Below, piece after piece: positions 36,209-51,100 of a stretch of 64,000 bases of DNA. Below the pieces are notes generated by a model that worked only from the letters and a program-made list of their open reading frames with translations, made no database searches and had not been told where the DNA came from. The DNA lies in NCBI GenBank assembly GCA_016748015.1, contig JAAOMT010000096.1, positions 180,039 to 244,038 on the forward strand, given 5' to 3'. The first letter of the stretch is position 1; the number at the start of each line of letters is the position of its first letter. A program made the position numbers and the translations under genes. This stretch comes from Geosiphon pyriformis. Taxonomy: Eukaryota > Glomeromycota > Glomeromycetes > Archaeosporales > Geosiphonaceae.

Positions 36209-38953
36209 TGAACGACGATTATCCGGAATAATAAAAGGTGTCTAGAAATACATGAAGAAAATCCCTGTGTTTCAGTTTAAAATCGAGCAAATTTATTTCA
36301 ATATCAAAATAACCAATGTAAAATTCTGTTGTTGCAAATTGACCATAGCCTTTTGCCAAACTTTTTTAGATTTAATTGTTCTCATACTGGATCTCATAAC
36401 TAAAAAATTACTTTAATACAAGTGGAATTCTTTTATTTTAAAATATTGAAAATTTTTTCATTTTAAATATCGATCGTCAAGAGTAACTAGGAGCAAAGTG
36501 TAATGAATAACATTTTTTTGATATGCAATAGTATGATGGAGATGCATATCATGAATGTATTTTAAACAAGAAAACATACCTTAACTATCGCGATCATTTA
36601 TTGATACGAATTCAAAGCAGTGTATTTATATGTTTCTGCAAAGCGTTTGGTCGATGAATTAAATGTGCGTGACTTAAAACTTTTAATGTTACTTGTTAAA
36701 TATTTATGAGTTATGATTCAATTTGATTTCTTGTTATCCAACTCTATCTCGAATACTTTAAAATTCAAAAGATTTAATTTTCGTGAATCAGAAAAGATGT
36801 TTGTCCTTATGCTTTAGTGAATCCAACTGCTCTCTCAATAAAGATATGGATATAATAAAGTTAATAATATTTCTCGTATAAGAATAAAATGTAGAAGTTT
36901 TTTCTTAATATTTTAGAGCAGTATTCTGTCGGGAACAAAGAATTTAAACTTTATGTTTTTTCAATCAAAAATTCATTTATCGAGTTTTCAACATATATTG
37001 ATTATGCAGTTTCAAAGAGATTATGAAAACTCCTTTTAATTCCTGATCCAACATTTAATTCATAATGGATTACATTTTGGTATGCTAAATTCTGACAAAT
37101 GATTATGTTTAAAAATTGACTGCTATTTATTGTTGAAAATACTTTTTGTAAGATTTTTTTGAATCAAACAAGATTTAATATTTCAGCATATCATTGTTAA
37201 AATTATTTAAAAAGACTTTGTTTTTTTTTGGTTTTTTTTTTAGAAAATAATCAAAGATTTTCTATTATTTATTTAAAAATATTTATTTTTTATTATTGAT
37301 ATTATGAAAATTTTAATTAAAAATGTTGTTTATAAAGATTAAAACTGCTTTACATCTTTGATAATTTTTTATAATTTAATAAATTAAATAAAAATAAAAA
37401 ACTAAATATTCATGTAATATTATTAGACATAATTTAAATTCAATTTATTAAAATTGTATTTTTTAATATAAAATTGTATTTTTAATTAATTAAATTATTA
37501 TTTTTTATTAATACATTACATATATTTGATTTTTAAAAGGCGTTAAACTTTTAAATTGGTTTTTTTAAAATTTAAAATTTAAAATTTCCGAGATAAATTT
37601 AATATAGTGATAATTTTAAAATTATTATATAATATTAAAATGGTTTTTTAATAAATTATAATTAGTATGATTTTAAAAAAAAGATAAAAACATTATTTCA
37701 TTTTTATAATTATAACATGGTTGAAACTTCAAATTATATAAATACAATTAATTGCCATTAATATATTGATCATTTGTTTTATTTACAATTTCATTTCTAT
37801 TCAATATTAATTTTTATATATAATATTTGAATTTAATATTAAATAATATGTTAAATATATTTTGGCTATATATTTAAAATTTATAATTGAAAATTTTTAA
37901 GGTTAAAATATATTATATAAAAATAAAAAACATGCTTTTATTTGGTTTTTGAATTACTGTTCGAAAAAAATGATTAAAATTTTGTTTAAGCTATTCAAAA
38001 TAATATTTTAAAAGACTTTTTAAAATAATGAATTATTTTGTGATAATTTTGGACCAAATGAATAAAAAAAAAGTAAAAATGTTATCTTATAGCAAAAAGA
38101 TTATTAAAATCATAAAGATAAAATAACTATTATTACAATTATTAGAAATGAATACATATTAACAAAGAATTTTTTAAGTAATAAAAAAATTATAATTTTT
38201 ATAAAAGATATTACAATTACAATTTGTTTTTTAGTGATATCCAATAAAGGAATTTTTCTTAAAAACAATTCATAAACCAATTGGTTACAATGCAAAAAAA
38301 GCTTGACGTATTAGAGTCAATTATTAAATGCTTTCATATTATGAAAGGTTCAAAATTCTTTCATTTTTCCATTTAGCAATTGACGTAAGCAGAAACATCC
38401 CACATGGCAATCTTATGCTGAATTTAACGAGTAAAGACAGAAAGGTTATTTGATTATGGGTGAAAAAGTCTTAGAAAAATCAACCTTAATTTTTGTTGTG
38501 ATATAATTATTTCTGTATCTTTGCCGCAAAAATATAATCGATTAATCCATTTCAGTCGAGGAACTAATTCGACAAAAGTTATCATATCGATCTCTGTTAA
38601 TTTCTTTATCATGATCAAACTAAGGATAGTATTCTCTGTATAAAATTTTACCCATCATTTTTTTTCTACTATACATAAAAATTTTAAGTAATTTATATGA
38701 TTTAAAGCGCTGCAAAGACATTTTGAGTTGTAATATAAGCATAAAGCGTTGCCAAGAAATCTCGAATTGTAGTTAGACATTATTAAAAATCTCTTTAGCG
38801 GTCATCTTGGGTTTGGTTAAATTTGTAGAGGGAATTTTCCTCTTCAATTATAGAGCTAAATAAAATAATCTAATTAAAAAAGTTTAATATAAAGATACGG
38901 TTTCGTTGGTTCAAAATTTAATAAGGAGCAAATTACATTAATGGACCAAAAAA
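36209..38953. other. AT-rich intergenic region
   Basis: No gene was recognised. The part 37140-38300 is extremely AT-rich, with homopolymer runs; an open stretch at 38110-38295 (minus) there is compositional. Confidence 0.55.
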
Positions 38954-39342
38954 ATGTACAAAATCCAACATAAACTGTTTTTAAGTTTTATTATATTATT
39001 TCTCATTATTGCTCTAGCTTAGAATCGCCAACTCCCATTAGGTAAAGAAAATTTTGGGGTTTTCAATTATTAATTTATTTTATAAACTAAAAAATCGGCA
39101 AATTGTTAAAATTTATTCTATTTACATCTGACAAAATTTTATACTCTTGCTACCAAAAAGATGTTCGAGAAAAGTGTATCAAATGCTTGATAGTTAACCA
39201 CTGTGCAAATAATTCGTGTCGGCCATTCCAAAACTGTATAGATATTCCAGAAACGTATCAAAATTGTAAAGTTTATGAATGTTTAAATTCATGGATAGGA
39301 AATAATTTTAAAAGGTTTTTCAAAATATTTTTGGAATCTTAA
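38954..39342 (+). pseudogene. Third Opy2-like locus, in-frame TAG after the signal peptide
   Basis: Two exons in phase, 38954-39041 and 39161-39342 (intron GTAAAG...AAAAAG), would encode 89 residues. Residues 1-22 are an excellent signal peptide (MYKIQHKLFLSFIILFLIIA, ending ALA), but codon 23 (39020-39022) is TAG. After it the frame continues as NRQLPL and, across the intron, into a cysteine module: KCIKCLIVNHC, SCRPFQNC, and YQNCKVYEC. The spacing recalls the Opy2 modules at 419 and 10393, although similarity is low. It is either a pseudogene broken by one nonsense mutation, or a gene with a splice form I cannot see. Confidence 0.55.
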
Positions 39343-40203
39343 GCATGAAAAATATGATATATCTGTTTGGAATCTTATTTCTAATTTCTTTATTCAATTG
39401 AAATTAAAATAATAGATATCCAAGACCAGTCGGTTACATGTGTCATACTCAAAATAGCTGTTTTAAGCGGGATTTCTTTTTGAAAGATTCAGAATTTAGA
39501 TAAATTATTTTTAAGAAAAGGTTCCAAATTTTTTTTTTTAAAAATCAAAATCCTTTATAATATATTTTTAAAATTGAATTTGGACAATTTTATTAAAATC
39601 TTATTTATTAATTTAAAATTTTAATCCCACTTTAAAAAATTAAAGACTTTTAAAGATAACTATTAACTTTGTAAAACTTGGAAATTAAATATTATTCTCT
39701 ACTTAATTATTAAATATACACTTTTAATTAAATAAAAGAACAGTTATACGAATAGCAAATCTTTTAACAGTACAAAGGAATACCGTTTATTTTAATATCT
39801 CTGACTTTTCAGATTCAAAAACACCAATTTTCTCTATTTATTAAAGGATTTCATATCTTTGATTTTAAAGAAAGTTCTATATGAAATACTTGTTAAATAT
39901 AGTTTATTTATTGTCTTTTGAACCGTTAAAACTGCATCCTACTTTTATCTATTTATTGATAAATGATCGACAAAAACTTTTTTAAAATTTAAAAAGTTAC
40001 GATCTTATTTCATATCGTAATATTATCATTAAATTATTATTTCTTGTAAAATTTAAGACCTCTATAAGAATATACTAATTTTTTTGGCAAAAATATTATT
40101 AATTAAAAAACCATACTAATACTTATTATCTTATAAATCACTACAAATAATTTTTTTTACATGGTTATTATTAGAATAATAGATATTTTTTTTAAAGTTG
40201 GCC

Positions 40204-40240
<37 letters not shown>
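40204..40240. repeat. ATT microsatellite
   Basis: Perfect ATT run. Confidence 0.9.
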
Positions 40241-41642
40241 AAAACTATTGTAAATTTATATAACACAATAAAATAATATTACAAAATAATTTAACTTAAC
40301 ATATTTATATTGTAAAATAAGATTTTATTAAAATTAATTAACAAAATAAATAAATTCAAAAATAAACAAGATATAAAAGATAATTATTAATGTTAATCAG
40401 AATTAAAGAATTTTTGTTAATAATAATAAAGTTATATATATATAATAATAAATGAATTATAATATAAAATAAAAATTTTGTTATTTATAACATAAATAAA
40501 AAGATATATATAATAATGTAATTAAAAGTAATTAAGAATAATTAATCAAAATTATAATAACTGAAAGAATAATTACTTGAAAATATTACTAATTATAATA
40601 AAATAAAAAATCTTGATAATCAATTTTGATAACCAATCTTATAAAAGAGAATCAAAGATTTAAAATATATCAAATAAATATAAGGTAAAACAATAAATAT
40701 TACAATATTTGATTGTATATAATTTTGAATCAAATAAAAGACAAATTTCTTCAGGCTTTTTTAAATTAATCATAATTTTTTTGCCATTGAACTAAATTTA
40801 AATTTGATATTTATTCCAAATTTCTCTATCAGAGTAATAAACAGTAGCGAATCAAAATTAGGCTTTCCACAAACAGACTAGAGATTTCATTTTGCCAATA
40901 TCAGCTAGTTTTTACTATTAAATACGACATATTTCGTCATATAACTCTTTTGAACAAAACCTCAGCCGAACCGATTATTTGTTTCTTTGGTATTCGTGAG
41001 TTTTCCAAATTCATCTTTTTTTTCCAAATGTTTACATTATTAAAAAAAAAAAGTTTCATATTACCTAAAACGAAAGATAATAATCTTTTAATTGTTGTAT
41101 TTATTTAATGAATAATAATAATAATGAAAAATAAACAAAGACTTTGCGCCACCATTTTATAGGAACTCATATAATAAACACCTATTGATAAATCTAAATT
41201 TGATAATTAAGTAAAAAGTTATCACATAATATAAATATCTTATATGTATCTGGAAACCTTTTTATCAACATGTGAAAAGGGCATTGTTATTATCGTTTAC
41301 TGTGACTTCATTATTAATATTTACTCCCGACGAAACTTATCTAATGATTATTACTTCACATATCTTGGCAAGATTTTGATCTCTCACGCTCGGTTTTAAG
41401 ACAAAATTCCAAAATTCATGTGAGCTTCCCGATAGAGTTTCATTGACATTGCTTTAAGAAAGAAATGGTTGGAATTTGATCAGTTTACTCCGTTGATAAA
41501 ATTTGATTTGACTTCCGACAATGTGATTATGTTTAACGTGAAGGGTGAATGATTTGTGAATGATGAGAAGTACATGTAGAATATCAGAGCCCAGTAAAAA
41601 TTTTTTATGAAAGTGACTGAAATCAGTAAAATATCCACTTGG

Positions 41643-41644
<2 letters not shown>

Positions 41645-41689
<45 letters not shown>
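41645..41689. repeat. ATT microsatellite
   Basis: Perfect ATT run of about 15 units, the longest in the window. Confidence 0.9.
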
Positions 41690-42175
41690 GATAAATTAGT
41701 TTTCAACATATCATTGAAAGGATAATTCAAAGATTCATGTCAAATTTTTAATGATGATCGAGAAAAATGATAATACTTCAAAATGTCAATATTCTATGCT
41801 AATATATATTATTCAATCTTCTTTTAAAAAGTCAAATTCACTAAAACATAATCTTTTTGGATATTAAAAATAATAATAATTTAATGTTTTTATAAATAAA
41901 AGATTTAGAATTTAATTGCTCTGACGGAGTTTTTATTTTACTAAACAGTCATCATCAGAGGGAAACATATTAAAAAGATCGAGTAAAAATTATAATTGTA
42001 AGAGGAGTTGATGTAATCATTCCAAGAAACTGCCCACTAAGATATATTTTGATTAATTATGTGTTTAAACAATAATGATGTAATGTTTCTGAGCCTAATT
42101 GTGCTTGCGCAAAAATCTTTAAATACCTTAAGTCGAAGTTTGTAAATTTTCTCAAGAATTCGGTTTTCTATCGTC

Positions 42176-45100
42176 ATGCATCTCCCGCTTGACACTAAGA
42201 AAAAAGCTGGTGAATACCTGAAAATTCAGATTCGCCCCATGAATTTTACAATATAGACAACTGCTCATCACATTCTTTTTTTTTTGTCGAAAAAGAGGAA
42301 CCTACCTCGGTTTTGGAATCGATTTTTTTTTCCACTGAAGAAAAAAATGAAGCTGAAATACAATCAAGTTTACACATAGCCACAAATACAGCTGTTACTT
42401 CTTCCCACCCGTCTTCACCCGACAAAACTCTTCTTAATGAAGAAGATTTGACCAAAGGTATGATAAAATATATAATTACTATTTCTACAATCACAGCGTA
42501 GGATACAACTTTTGACAAAAGTGTTTCATAAAGACCAGAAACCTGTCGATATTGACTCTTCATCTGAAGAAGATGAAGGAGTTGTCACAGATGAGATGGA
42601 TATCGACCCTCTTGAACAAAAAAATCATCAAATTAATGGCGAGAGCGCTAGCAGTCGTGATTTCTGTGAATCAATTCCCGGGCTTTATCGTCTACTAGAC
42701 CTTTGCAAAGACGAAGGGTCAAATGGTCTTGGTATGTGATTGCTTTCTGAGATTCTTCATTATTAAGCTTGGATTTATATTGACTGTTAATTTACTCTTA
42801 AATGTCCATAATTTCTAGTTGATAAAATTATTATTTCTCAAGAGTTTGTAAAGAAGCTTTGTAACGAGATCGTACCAAACAGTTTCAAATCAATTTCAAA
42901 AGTCAATTATAAAAAGCTAAATTCCAAGGCGATTTCCCTTGTTGGAGTTTATGGTCGGAACGAAATGATTGCAAACTTTCTTTTGCACCAAAACATAATT
43001 AACCATTCAATGTAAATTTCGGGTTTTCCCAGTCAAGTTTTTTCTTGATTTAATGGGATGAACTTTTTACGCTCATAATTCCTTCAATCTTCTATTCTTA
43101 GTCATGGATCGCTCCTTAACAAAACTTCCCAAACAATAAATCAAGGGGGATCTGATGAGGAGCTCGATACCCTGCGACCTGGAATCTATCTTTTACGTAA
43201 CCCTCTCAGATCCAATGCTTTCAATCCTGCTAAACTTCAATTTTTAGTCATACATTGGAGCGAAGAAGGTTGTTATGAAGATTTGGCATCTTCTCATCGA
43301 AAGAAAAACTTGACCAATATGCATCGGTATGCTTTGTCAAAGTTCATGGGATTCTCTTTAATTTCAGCTTAACTAATATCTAAAGCTAATGTATTTTTAT
43401 TATCAAAAGTTATCTTACCAAACTGACGGAACATCAAATTTGTTTAATGAATGAAAGAGATTTGGAAAATATTAATTGGCAGGTTTTCGGCAAGGAATTT
43501 GACGACGATGAAAAGGAGTCTGATGAGGAAGATCAAAGTGACGATGATATCTGCTATGATTTTGAGGTTACAAAGAGACAAGAACAAAAAGAAGATTTTG
43601 AGCTTTTCCCGGGATTTGAGGTGTTTAATTTTTCTTTTTTTCTATCCTAAAGAAACTCAGGTCCCCTAATAGATTTAACTCATTCCAAAATTGATTCCTC
43701 GCCTTTTGAAATATACAAACCTTTATTAGATGCAATTACCGAAAAATATGACTCGTGAACATATTCATCAGAACGAGCAATCTGGAAACCTGGGTCTGGA
43801 TTCTCTTATCGTTGAATCTGTTACCAATCAAACCTTTTTAACGCGAGAGATTGTCCCAGCAACCAAAGTAACCGAAAAAGGACCCATACATTTTGACTCG
43901 GAAATCAAATTTCGCGAATACTTCGAGAGTAAACTTGAAAAGCAAAAATGCGCCCTTTTTCTAAGTCGTCAACTAAAAATGCGAGAATTGGAAATAATCG
44001 TCAAGGATGGATTGAATCTGCATGATCTTTTCACACCTTTAGAGGATGAATTGAAAGTTTTGGAGAAGGAAAAAAATAAGGCCAAGATAAAGCAAAGAGA
44101 AGATCTAAAACAAGATGCAAAACTTGTTGAAAAGATGGGATGGGTGCTTTTAAAAGTTCCCTATGGGTAAGATATTGGAAATTCCTTGAGTTAAACTCCG
44201 TATCAAAAACTAAAAAGAACTGTTTTCACAGTGGCTTCGAATCACTCTTGCAAAAGGATATGGAAAAGATGCCCGAATCTGGTATATTCAATTTTCTTAG
44301 CTTGTTAAACCTTTTCTTTGATCTGATTAAAAGACAAAAATCTTTAAAATCAAAACATTCCGAAACCTCAATAAAGGTATAAAGCATGGCCAAAATGAAG
44401 GACGAACTGAGTCACCAAACCTATCATCTGGTTCGAGCAAAGGAGAAATTCAAACTGAGGTTGCGGCAGAAGATTTAAATCATGAAGCTAGTAAGAAAAC
44501 CAAACTTTGGAACTTTTTCTAAATGAAACGATATTTTCTAATTTTAAAAACATTTTCTTATCTCTAAAATTTCAACTTAGTGGCTGAATATATAAAAAAA
44601 AATTACTCGGATATTCTGCCAAAACTTGGAGCAGCTATTTCTAATATCAACTATGAACCATGGTCTGAGATAAAATGCCGCTTAATCTTTGCAAGGGAAT
44701 GTGTTGAGTGGTACTCGAAGAATTGGGAAAACTCAGCCGATGAGCCAGCTCCAACTGTATCACAAATATTTTTCGATAAAGAAAGGAGCATGTTCAATTT
44801 AGTAAAAAAATATATCAAACAATCTGAGGAAGGTGTAACAAAAAGGTTTTTTAACTTTCTCACCGGAACTAAAGCGCTATATGTAGGAGATATTTTGGAC
44901 AGTGTAAAGAAAGAGGTCAAAAACCTTGGAGATGTTGACTTTGTACGTCAAAAATTGAGCCAGGAAGATGAACTTATTGTGGATGCATTTTTTGATGAAT
45001 ATAAGCGTTGGCGAAAACATATTTTTCCAAATAACTTGAAAAATGTCATCCAAACAATCGATACAAGTTCAAACCTTTCCAAGCTTGATAGAAAGATTGA

Positions 45101-48100
45101 GACTGAATTTCAACAAAAGGAACAAGCCTTGTCAAAACGACATTTCGAAAGGATTTGTACTGAGGTCGAACTCAAATATCCCATCGGAGAAAAGCTAGTT
45201 ATTTTAAACGTGGAAGGTAATAGTAAAATAATTTTACATATTTTTTGTTCTTTTCGAAAAATTTTAACCTCTGAATTCATTCCTCATTTACAAATATAGC
45301 AAATTCACCATACTCATACCGTCGTCATTTTAAGATGCTTCGTGAATTCGAAGTTGTTCGGCCTGCTTTGCTTCGCTTCACAATTTATACGACTCAATTG
45401 AGTGCAGAGGATAATATGCAACTCGATAAAGATCATTACTTTATACCACAACCGCGCTTGCATTCTTTTGGAAGAAATTTGGAAACTTCATTTGAGCTTG
45501 ATCCCGAGACATATGAACTGAGGTTGCTTTGGCTTGAATTTTGTTTTCAAAGTTTTATCACCAACTCACTTGATTATTTTTTTAGACACATAGCACAATT
45601 AGAAAATAAAAAATTCCTGGTATTTCTTTGGCATAAATCGACTCAGAGGCTTGAGATTTACTTTGATACAATTCAACGGCTGCATAAGGCTATTCATGAT
45701 CAATCTTCATTGAAAAACCTCTATACAGGTGAACACTTCCTTTTAGCGGTTAATGAACCTAAAGGTTTAATAGCCATATATAACACCGAAAGGGCTGTGG
45801 TATGCATAGGTCACTTTTGAGTCATCTGTAGCAATTATTATCCGTATGAAATTAACCCGTTATCTAATTGTTTTCTAAGCTCAATACTTATGGCTTTGAG
45901 CAAGAGCAATCGAGTCTCTATTTGCATTATCGCAATATACAACTGTTGCATTGGTATAATGATGCGATTCCCGAAATATCACATTTTTTCTTCATTAAAA
46001 ACACCGAGGATATTTGCTTTGTAGAGAAGGATGGTAGAGCCAAAATTTATAACTTGGTAAATGACAATTTCCGACCTGGAATTTCTCAGTTTCCGGCAAA
46101 CTCCAAGAAAGTCATGAGCACCCCTGATGGCACGTGTATCGTCGCTTTTGTAAAAGAGCGAATGAACATATCTTCTGGGACCCATCCAGAAGAAATCGAG
46201 GATCAAAATATGCCAGACGAATGTGACTCGTCAACAGATACAGATTCTGAGGATGAACCGATAGCTAATGGTTTGGAGGAAGAGCCTCATGTCATAGGAA
46301 AAGAAGTAGATAATTATATCGCCAAGGGGTATATATACTTTTGCGAGAACTTTACACGGGATGCTTGTAAAATCGTTGACATCCCATTAGCACACTCCTC
46401 GATTGAAATTTTCGAGTTTTCCATGTTTGATAAACGACAAATCCATCTTACAACAATCGATCATGAAAAGGGTATTTTCCATTCAGCCATGGTTAAAATG
46501 ACCCACGCAAAAACTCAATACAGGTTTGAGCGCGAGTCACGCAACAAATCTTTGGGTCAAATCAAATTAGAAGGCCGACGACCCTTTACCATTCATGGCA
46601 AAGGCACAAAATTCATGCGTGATATTCGCATCGGGGACTATCTGGTTTTGGGCCAGGAAAAACGACAAGTAGCTGAGATTTTGTCAGACACACTCCTTAA
46701 AATATCCCCTCAGTCTCCTCAATTTGTCAAATTTGAATATGGCGTATGGAAAGATTTCGGCATTGAACAAAGGAATACAATTAATGGACTGATCGATGTT
46801 TATTCCATGGTATTCACAAAATATGCCATCAACAGCCCAATTGGTCGTGTAGATCAGCCTTTGACGCTGACTATTGTACTAGACATTTCCCCGAATAATC
46901 CTTTGAATTTGAAAGAATGCAACAAAAGATTCCGAAAATATGTTGACCAAATGTTTTTGAAGTTTAAAAAAGACACGAAAAAACCAACCGGCCATTTGAA
47001 ACATTTTAATACTAACTTCACGACTTTCCAAGCATTTGATAATTTCGAGGTACATGCTAACACGTACCAACTCGGCGAGTAGGTTTCCCGATTGTTTTCT
47101 TTGTTCACTGCCATCATTTTTTTGCTTTCAGTGTTGGTCAAACTTCAAAAATCTTCATTGAATATGTACAACAGATGGATGGTCGATTTCTTTTGCTTGA
47201 TTCCTCTTCAGATCGCTGTTGCCCGAGATAATGAATTCGTTCCATTGCAAGATGGTCTATTTCTTCCTGAAATCGCCAACAATTCATTAGATGATGGATA
47301 TGGATTCATTGGCAGCGTCAGCAAGGCTATTTCTTTTGGTTGGTACGAGGCCATATTCGAACATTATGCTAATCTAGAAGTGAAAGTTGTTTCATCAATG
47401 GGGGAGCAATCATGTGGTAAGTTTTATTATACGCCGTGAAAATTTCTATTGAAAATATCGTCTAATGTTTTATTTTTGAAATCGAAAAGGGAAAAGCTAT
47501 TTATTAAATCATTGTGTCGGTTCAACCTTTGATGGATCTGCAATGGTTTGTTTAGAGTGGTATATCAACTTTGAAATTTAAAAATGGTATTAAATTTGCT
47601 TCAAATCAATTCTCCAATTAGCGTTGTACTGAAGGCGTTTGGATGTCTTTGGGTGAGTATTAGTCAATCTATGTTCAAAGTCTTTTCTACTCGTAAAAAC
47701 TTAGTCGTAATATAACGATAATTATGCTTCTCGACACTAGTCAAAACCGACGACGTTCTTTATGTAGCGCTTGATTTTGAAGGTAGGTAGATTTCTGAAT
47801 TTCGCACCTTGAATTAATAGCTTTCAAATTCATGAAAATCATTTACAATTCCAGGACTTGCCAGTATCGAAAGAACGCCTCAAGAAGAAACCTTTTTACA
47901 ACTCTTGAATGCTGCACTTTCTAACCTTGTTTTGTTCAAAAGTCAATTCGCCGTGAGTCGCGATATCTCAACAATGTTTCAACGCTTTCAGGACGGGACG
48001 AATTATTTTGGTGATGATCCAGACATTTTCCAGGTGATGAATATTTAACTAGTATAAATTTATTTTCCTTTTGAGATGGATTTAATCCTCATGGTTTGCA

Positions 48101-51100
48101 TCTTCAAAATAAATTTCAATGAATAGGCAAGGTTTTGTATTATTATTAAAGATGTAGCACGGTCAGATCGAGAAGATATTGTATCCGAGTTTCAGTCAAA
48201 GTTTTCGAAAATCGTTGACAAGGTTCGTCAAAGTGTTGAACTTTCTCTTTCAAAATATGAACGAATTAAAATGACATTTATTCGAATAATACAGGAAGAA
48301 GAAGATAATTTCATCACGAAACTATATCGCAATAAAATGAGCATTGTTCCATGGCCAGTTTTCAATGAGGCTTCTTTTTACACAACTTTTAAGCAATTGA
48401 AGGTTAAATTGGATGGACAAAATTCAAAGTATAAAAATGCACGAATCTTTGTAGAAAAAATTAAGGTAAATTTCACTATGGTAATTTGTTCTCTTAAAAG
48501 CATTGCTATAATTGACTATGCTCTGTCTTTAATAATAACTCTCCCTTACAAGGTTCTGATGACAAAGCTCAAGTTCAGTAAAATTTTTGTACTTTGCTCA
48601 TGCATTTTTTGATTTTTCTTTAATTTAATTGGTTATATTTCTTTTGAATTCAGAGTCTGCGATTGGGGCAGCGTCCAAGGAACATTATTAACGATGCGCA
48701 CTTTAGAATTGAAGAAATTTTTGAAGGATGCAATATCATGTGGCTTTGAACAGAAGGAAGATGCTCTACATGTTGAGCTGGATTTATTTGAAAATCATTC
48801 TGCACTGAATATCAAACATCTTATGGTAATCTTTTAATATAGCTTTATGAATTAGCTGTTTAGCTTTAAAAACTGGTAAAGCGTTATTGAATTCTTAGAG
48901 CCGTGATGATGGTCAATTAATTCCTGACCCAGAAGTTTCGCTCGCTGAAATATTTGATGAAATTGAGAATGAATCAACAAAACTAATGCCCGATGCTGGC
49001 CTTGTTTTACTGAAAGATGAGTCAACGCTTACGGACCTTTCCTCAGGTTAGTAATATATTTCCCAAATCAAATAACTATCCATAGGAATTCTAATTTTTA
49101 TCTTCTTGTAGACCTGAGAAGCTTTTTTGAGGAAAAAGTACAACCACGTTGCACGATTCCTGATTCTCAATGGATAGAGAAACTCGAAAATTTTGTCAAA
49201 TTTATAATTCAAAGACGTATCAAACGTGTACAGCAATGGTTTGCACGAAATACTAATCGTTTCGAAAAGGAACAGAATGAAATTGTTATTACAAACTATG
49301 CACTCGAGCAAGAAATCAGCAGACTAAGTTTATTCTGGAATTTTTGTCGTCTTCGATGTAATGATTGTGGGCTTTTATGTATGAAAGCGAGTCGTCACAG
49401 TGACAACGAGCAAGATATGACTCATGACTGTTTGACCGATCATAAATGTCATTCAGAATGTCAATTCAGCGAAGCTCATTTAGATCAGACTATACCAAAA
49501 TGTAATCAATTCGCAGGTCACGAGGGTCGTCATGCTTGTGAACAAAGTCATGCCTGTGGTGCTCGTTGCGTTTATGATGGGAAAAGAAATTGCCAGTCAA
49601 GATGTACTAAAGATGTTGGCCATGAGTCAACTAGCGGAAATGAAGTTCATTTATGTGAAGCTACACGTCATTATTGTGGATCTCCGTGTTCATTGAAGGC
49701 CAACACACAGAAGGGGGAATATGAATGTCATAATACTTGTATTGTAAGTTTCTATTTCAGGTTTTTCCTTCAAAGTTCTTAAAAGCTTATTACATTTATT
49801 TCTTCTAAACTTAATTTATCAAACAGATTCCATGTGAGGAAGTGCATTCAGTACATAAATGTGAAAACGAAGTTTGCCCTATTGAATGTCCAATAAGCAA
49901 TTGCCATCGGCGCTGCGAAAGCAAAGACCATTTCCATGACTCAGAGGGAGGCATTAACCATTTTTGCGGGTAAATAAAAATGGTTCTAAATGACCAATAA
50001 AAATTACCAATTTGGAGATCTTATTTTTTTCCCAACTTTATAATAATTTAGTGGAGAGCATCAATGTGTCCAAAAGTGCGAAGCAAACGGGATCTGCAAG
50101 ATTATCACTGAGCCAACAGCCATTGTAAAAGAGGAAGCTGAATATGTCAACAAATTTGGGAGTTTCATGTTTACTAAAGTAAAAGTTTTTAGTTTGAATT
50201 TAATGAAAAATCTGATATAAGCCCCAGCTAATTAAATTACCGCTTGGAAAATATTTAGTATTCCCAAAACGATGAAAGACTTCCATGCTGCATTAAAATT
50301 CCTCCCTACAAATTCAAGCATGATGGAAAACATGTACATGAAGAAAAGAAAGAACATAAATGTTCTCTAGATTGTCCGGCTGATATGGGGCTCCACATAA
50401 AGGAGGAGGAGAAAAAACAATACAATTTTCATTTTTGCAATGTAAAATGCCCGAATTGCGGTTATTATGTAAGGTTTTATTTTAAAGTGATGAATTTGCT
50501 ATTCTGTCATGATTTTTTGAACATTTTTAATCATTTTAAATTTACTTTAGTGTACATTACCATATAATCATGGCCTAGATTGCAACAAGGAACATAGTAA
50601 AGAAAACTTTCCATTTTTAAATTTTTAAAATTTCCACAATTCAGTTTATAATTTAATGAAACATGGAATTTCTTAATCAGCTACTGTACACGGAAATATG
50701 TATTTGACAACTTTTACGTGTGAAGAAGAGGAGTTCGAGTTTGAAGGTAAATAATCAATTTTGATCAGTCTTCGAGTTAGAAAGACCTTATTCATTTTCT
50801 AAAATCTACTATTCACCATTTTAGGACATCGGTTGACTGTGGGAGATCGTGGTGATTTTGTTCTCTGTCATAAAGTGAGTATTAAAGCAACTTTTGTTTC
50901 TTAATCATAAGTTTATCTAGCAAGTAATCAAATTGAATTTTTCTGTAGCTTTGTGAAAACATAGGCAGGCATCGTCATATCGATTACTGCAAAGATCCTG
51001 ATGTTTGCAAAACCCACGGTGGATTGAAAAAGGAAGGAATCCTTGAACACATCAATGGTAAGAAAATACTATGGAGCTTTTAAAATTTTCATACCCAGAG

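Larger units (their letters stand above)
39343..42175. other. AT-rich intergenic region upstream of the second giant gene
   Basis: No gene was recognised. It contains ATT runs at 40204-40240 and 41645-41689. The segment just before 42176 retains weak similarity to the region before 14139. Confidence 0.55.

Noticed and set aside
38110-38295. 61-codon hydrophobic minus-strand frame
   Set aside because: Ile/Phe/Leu-rich because of extreme AT content; not credible as a membrane protein.
42246-42563. 105-codon minus-strand frame
   Set aside because: Antisense of exons 2-3 of copy B and spans their intron; no independent support.
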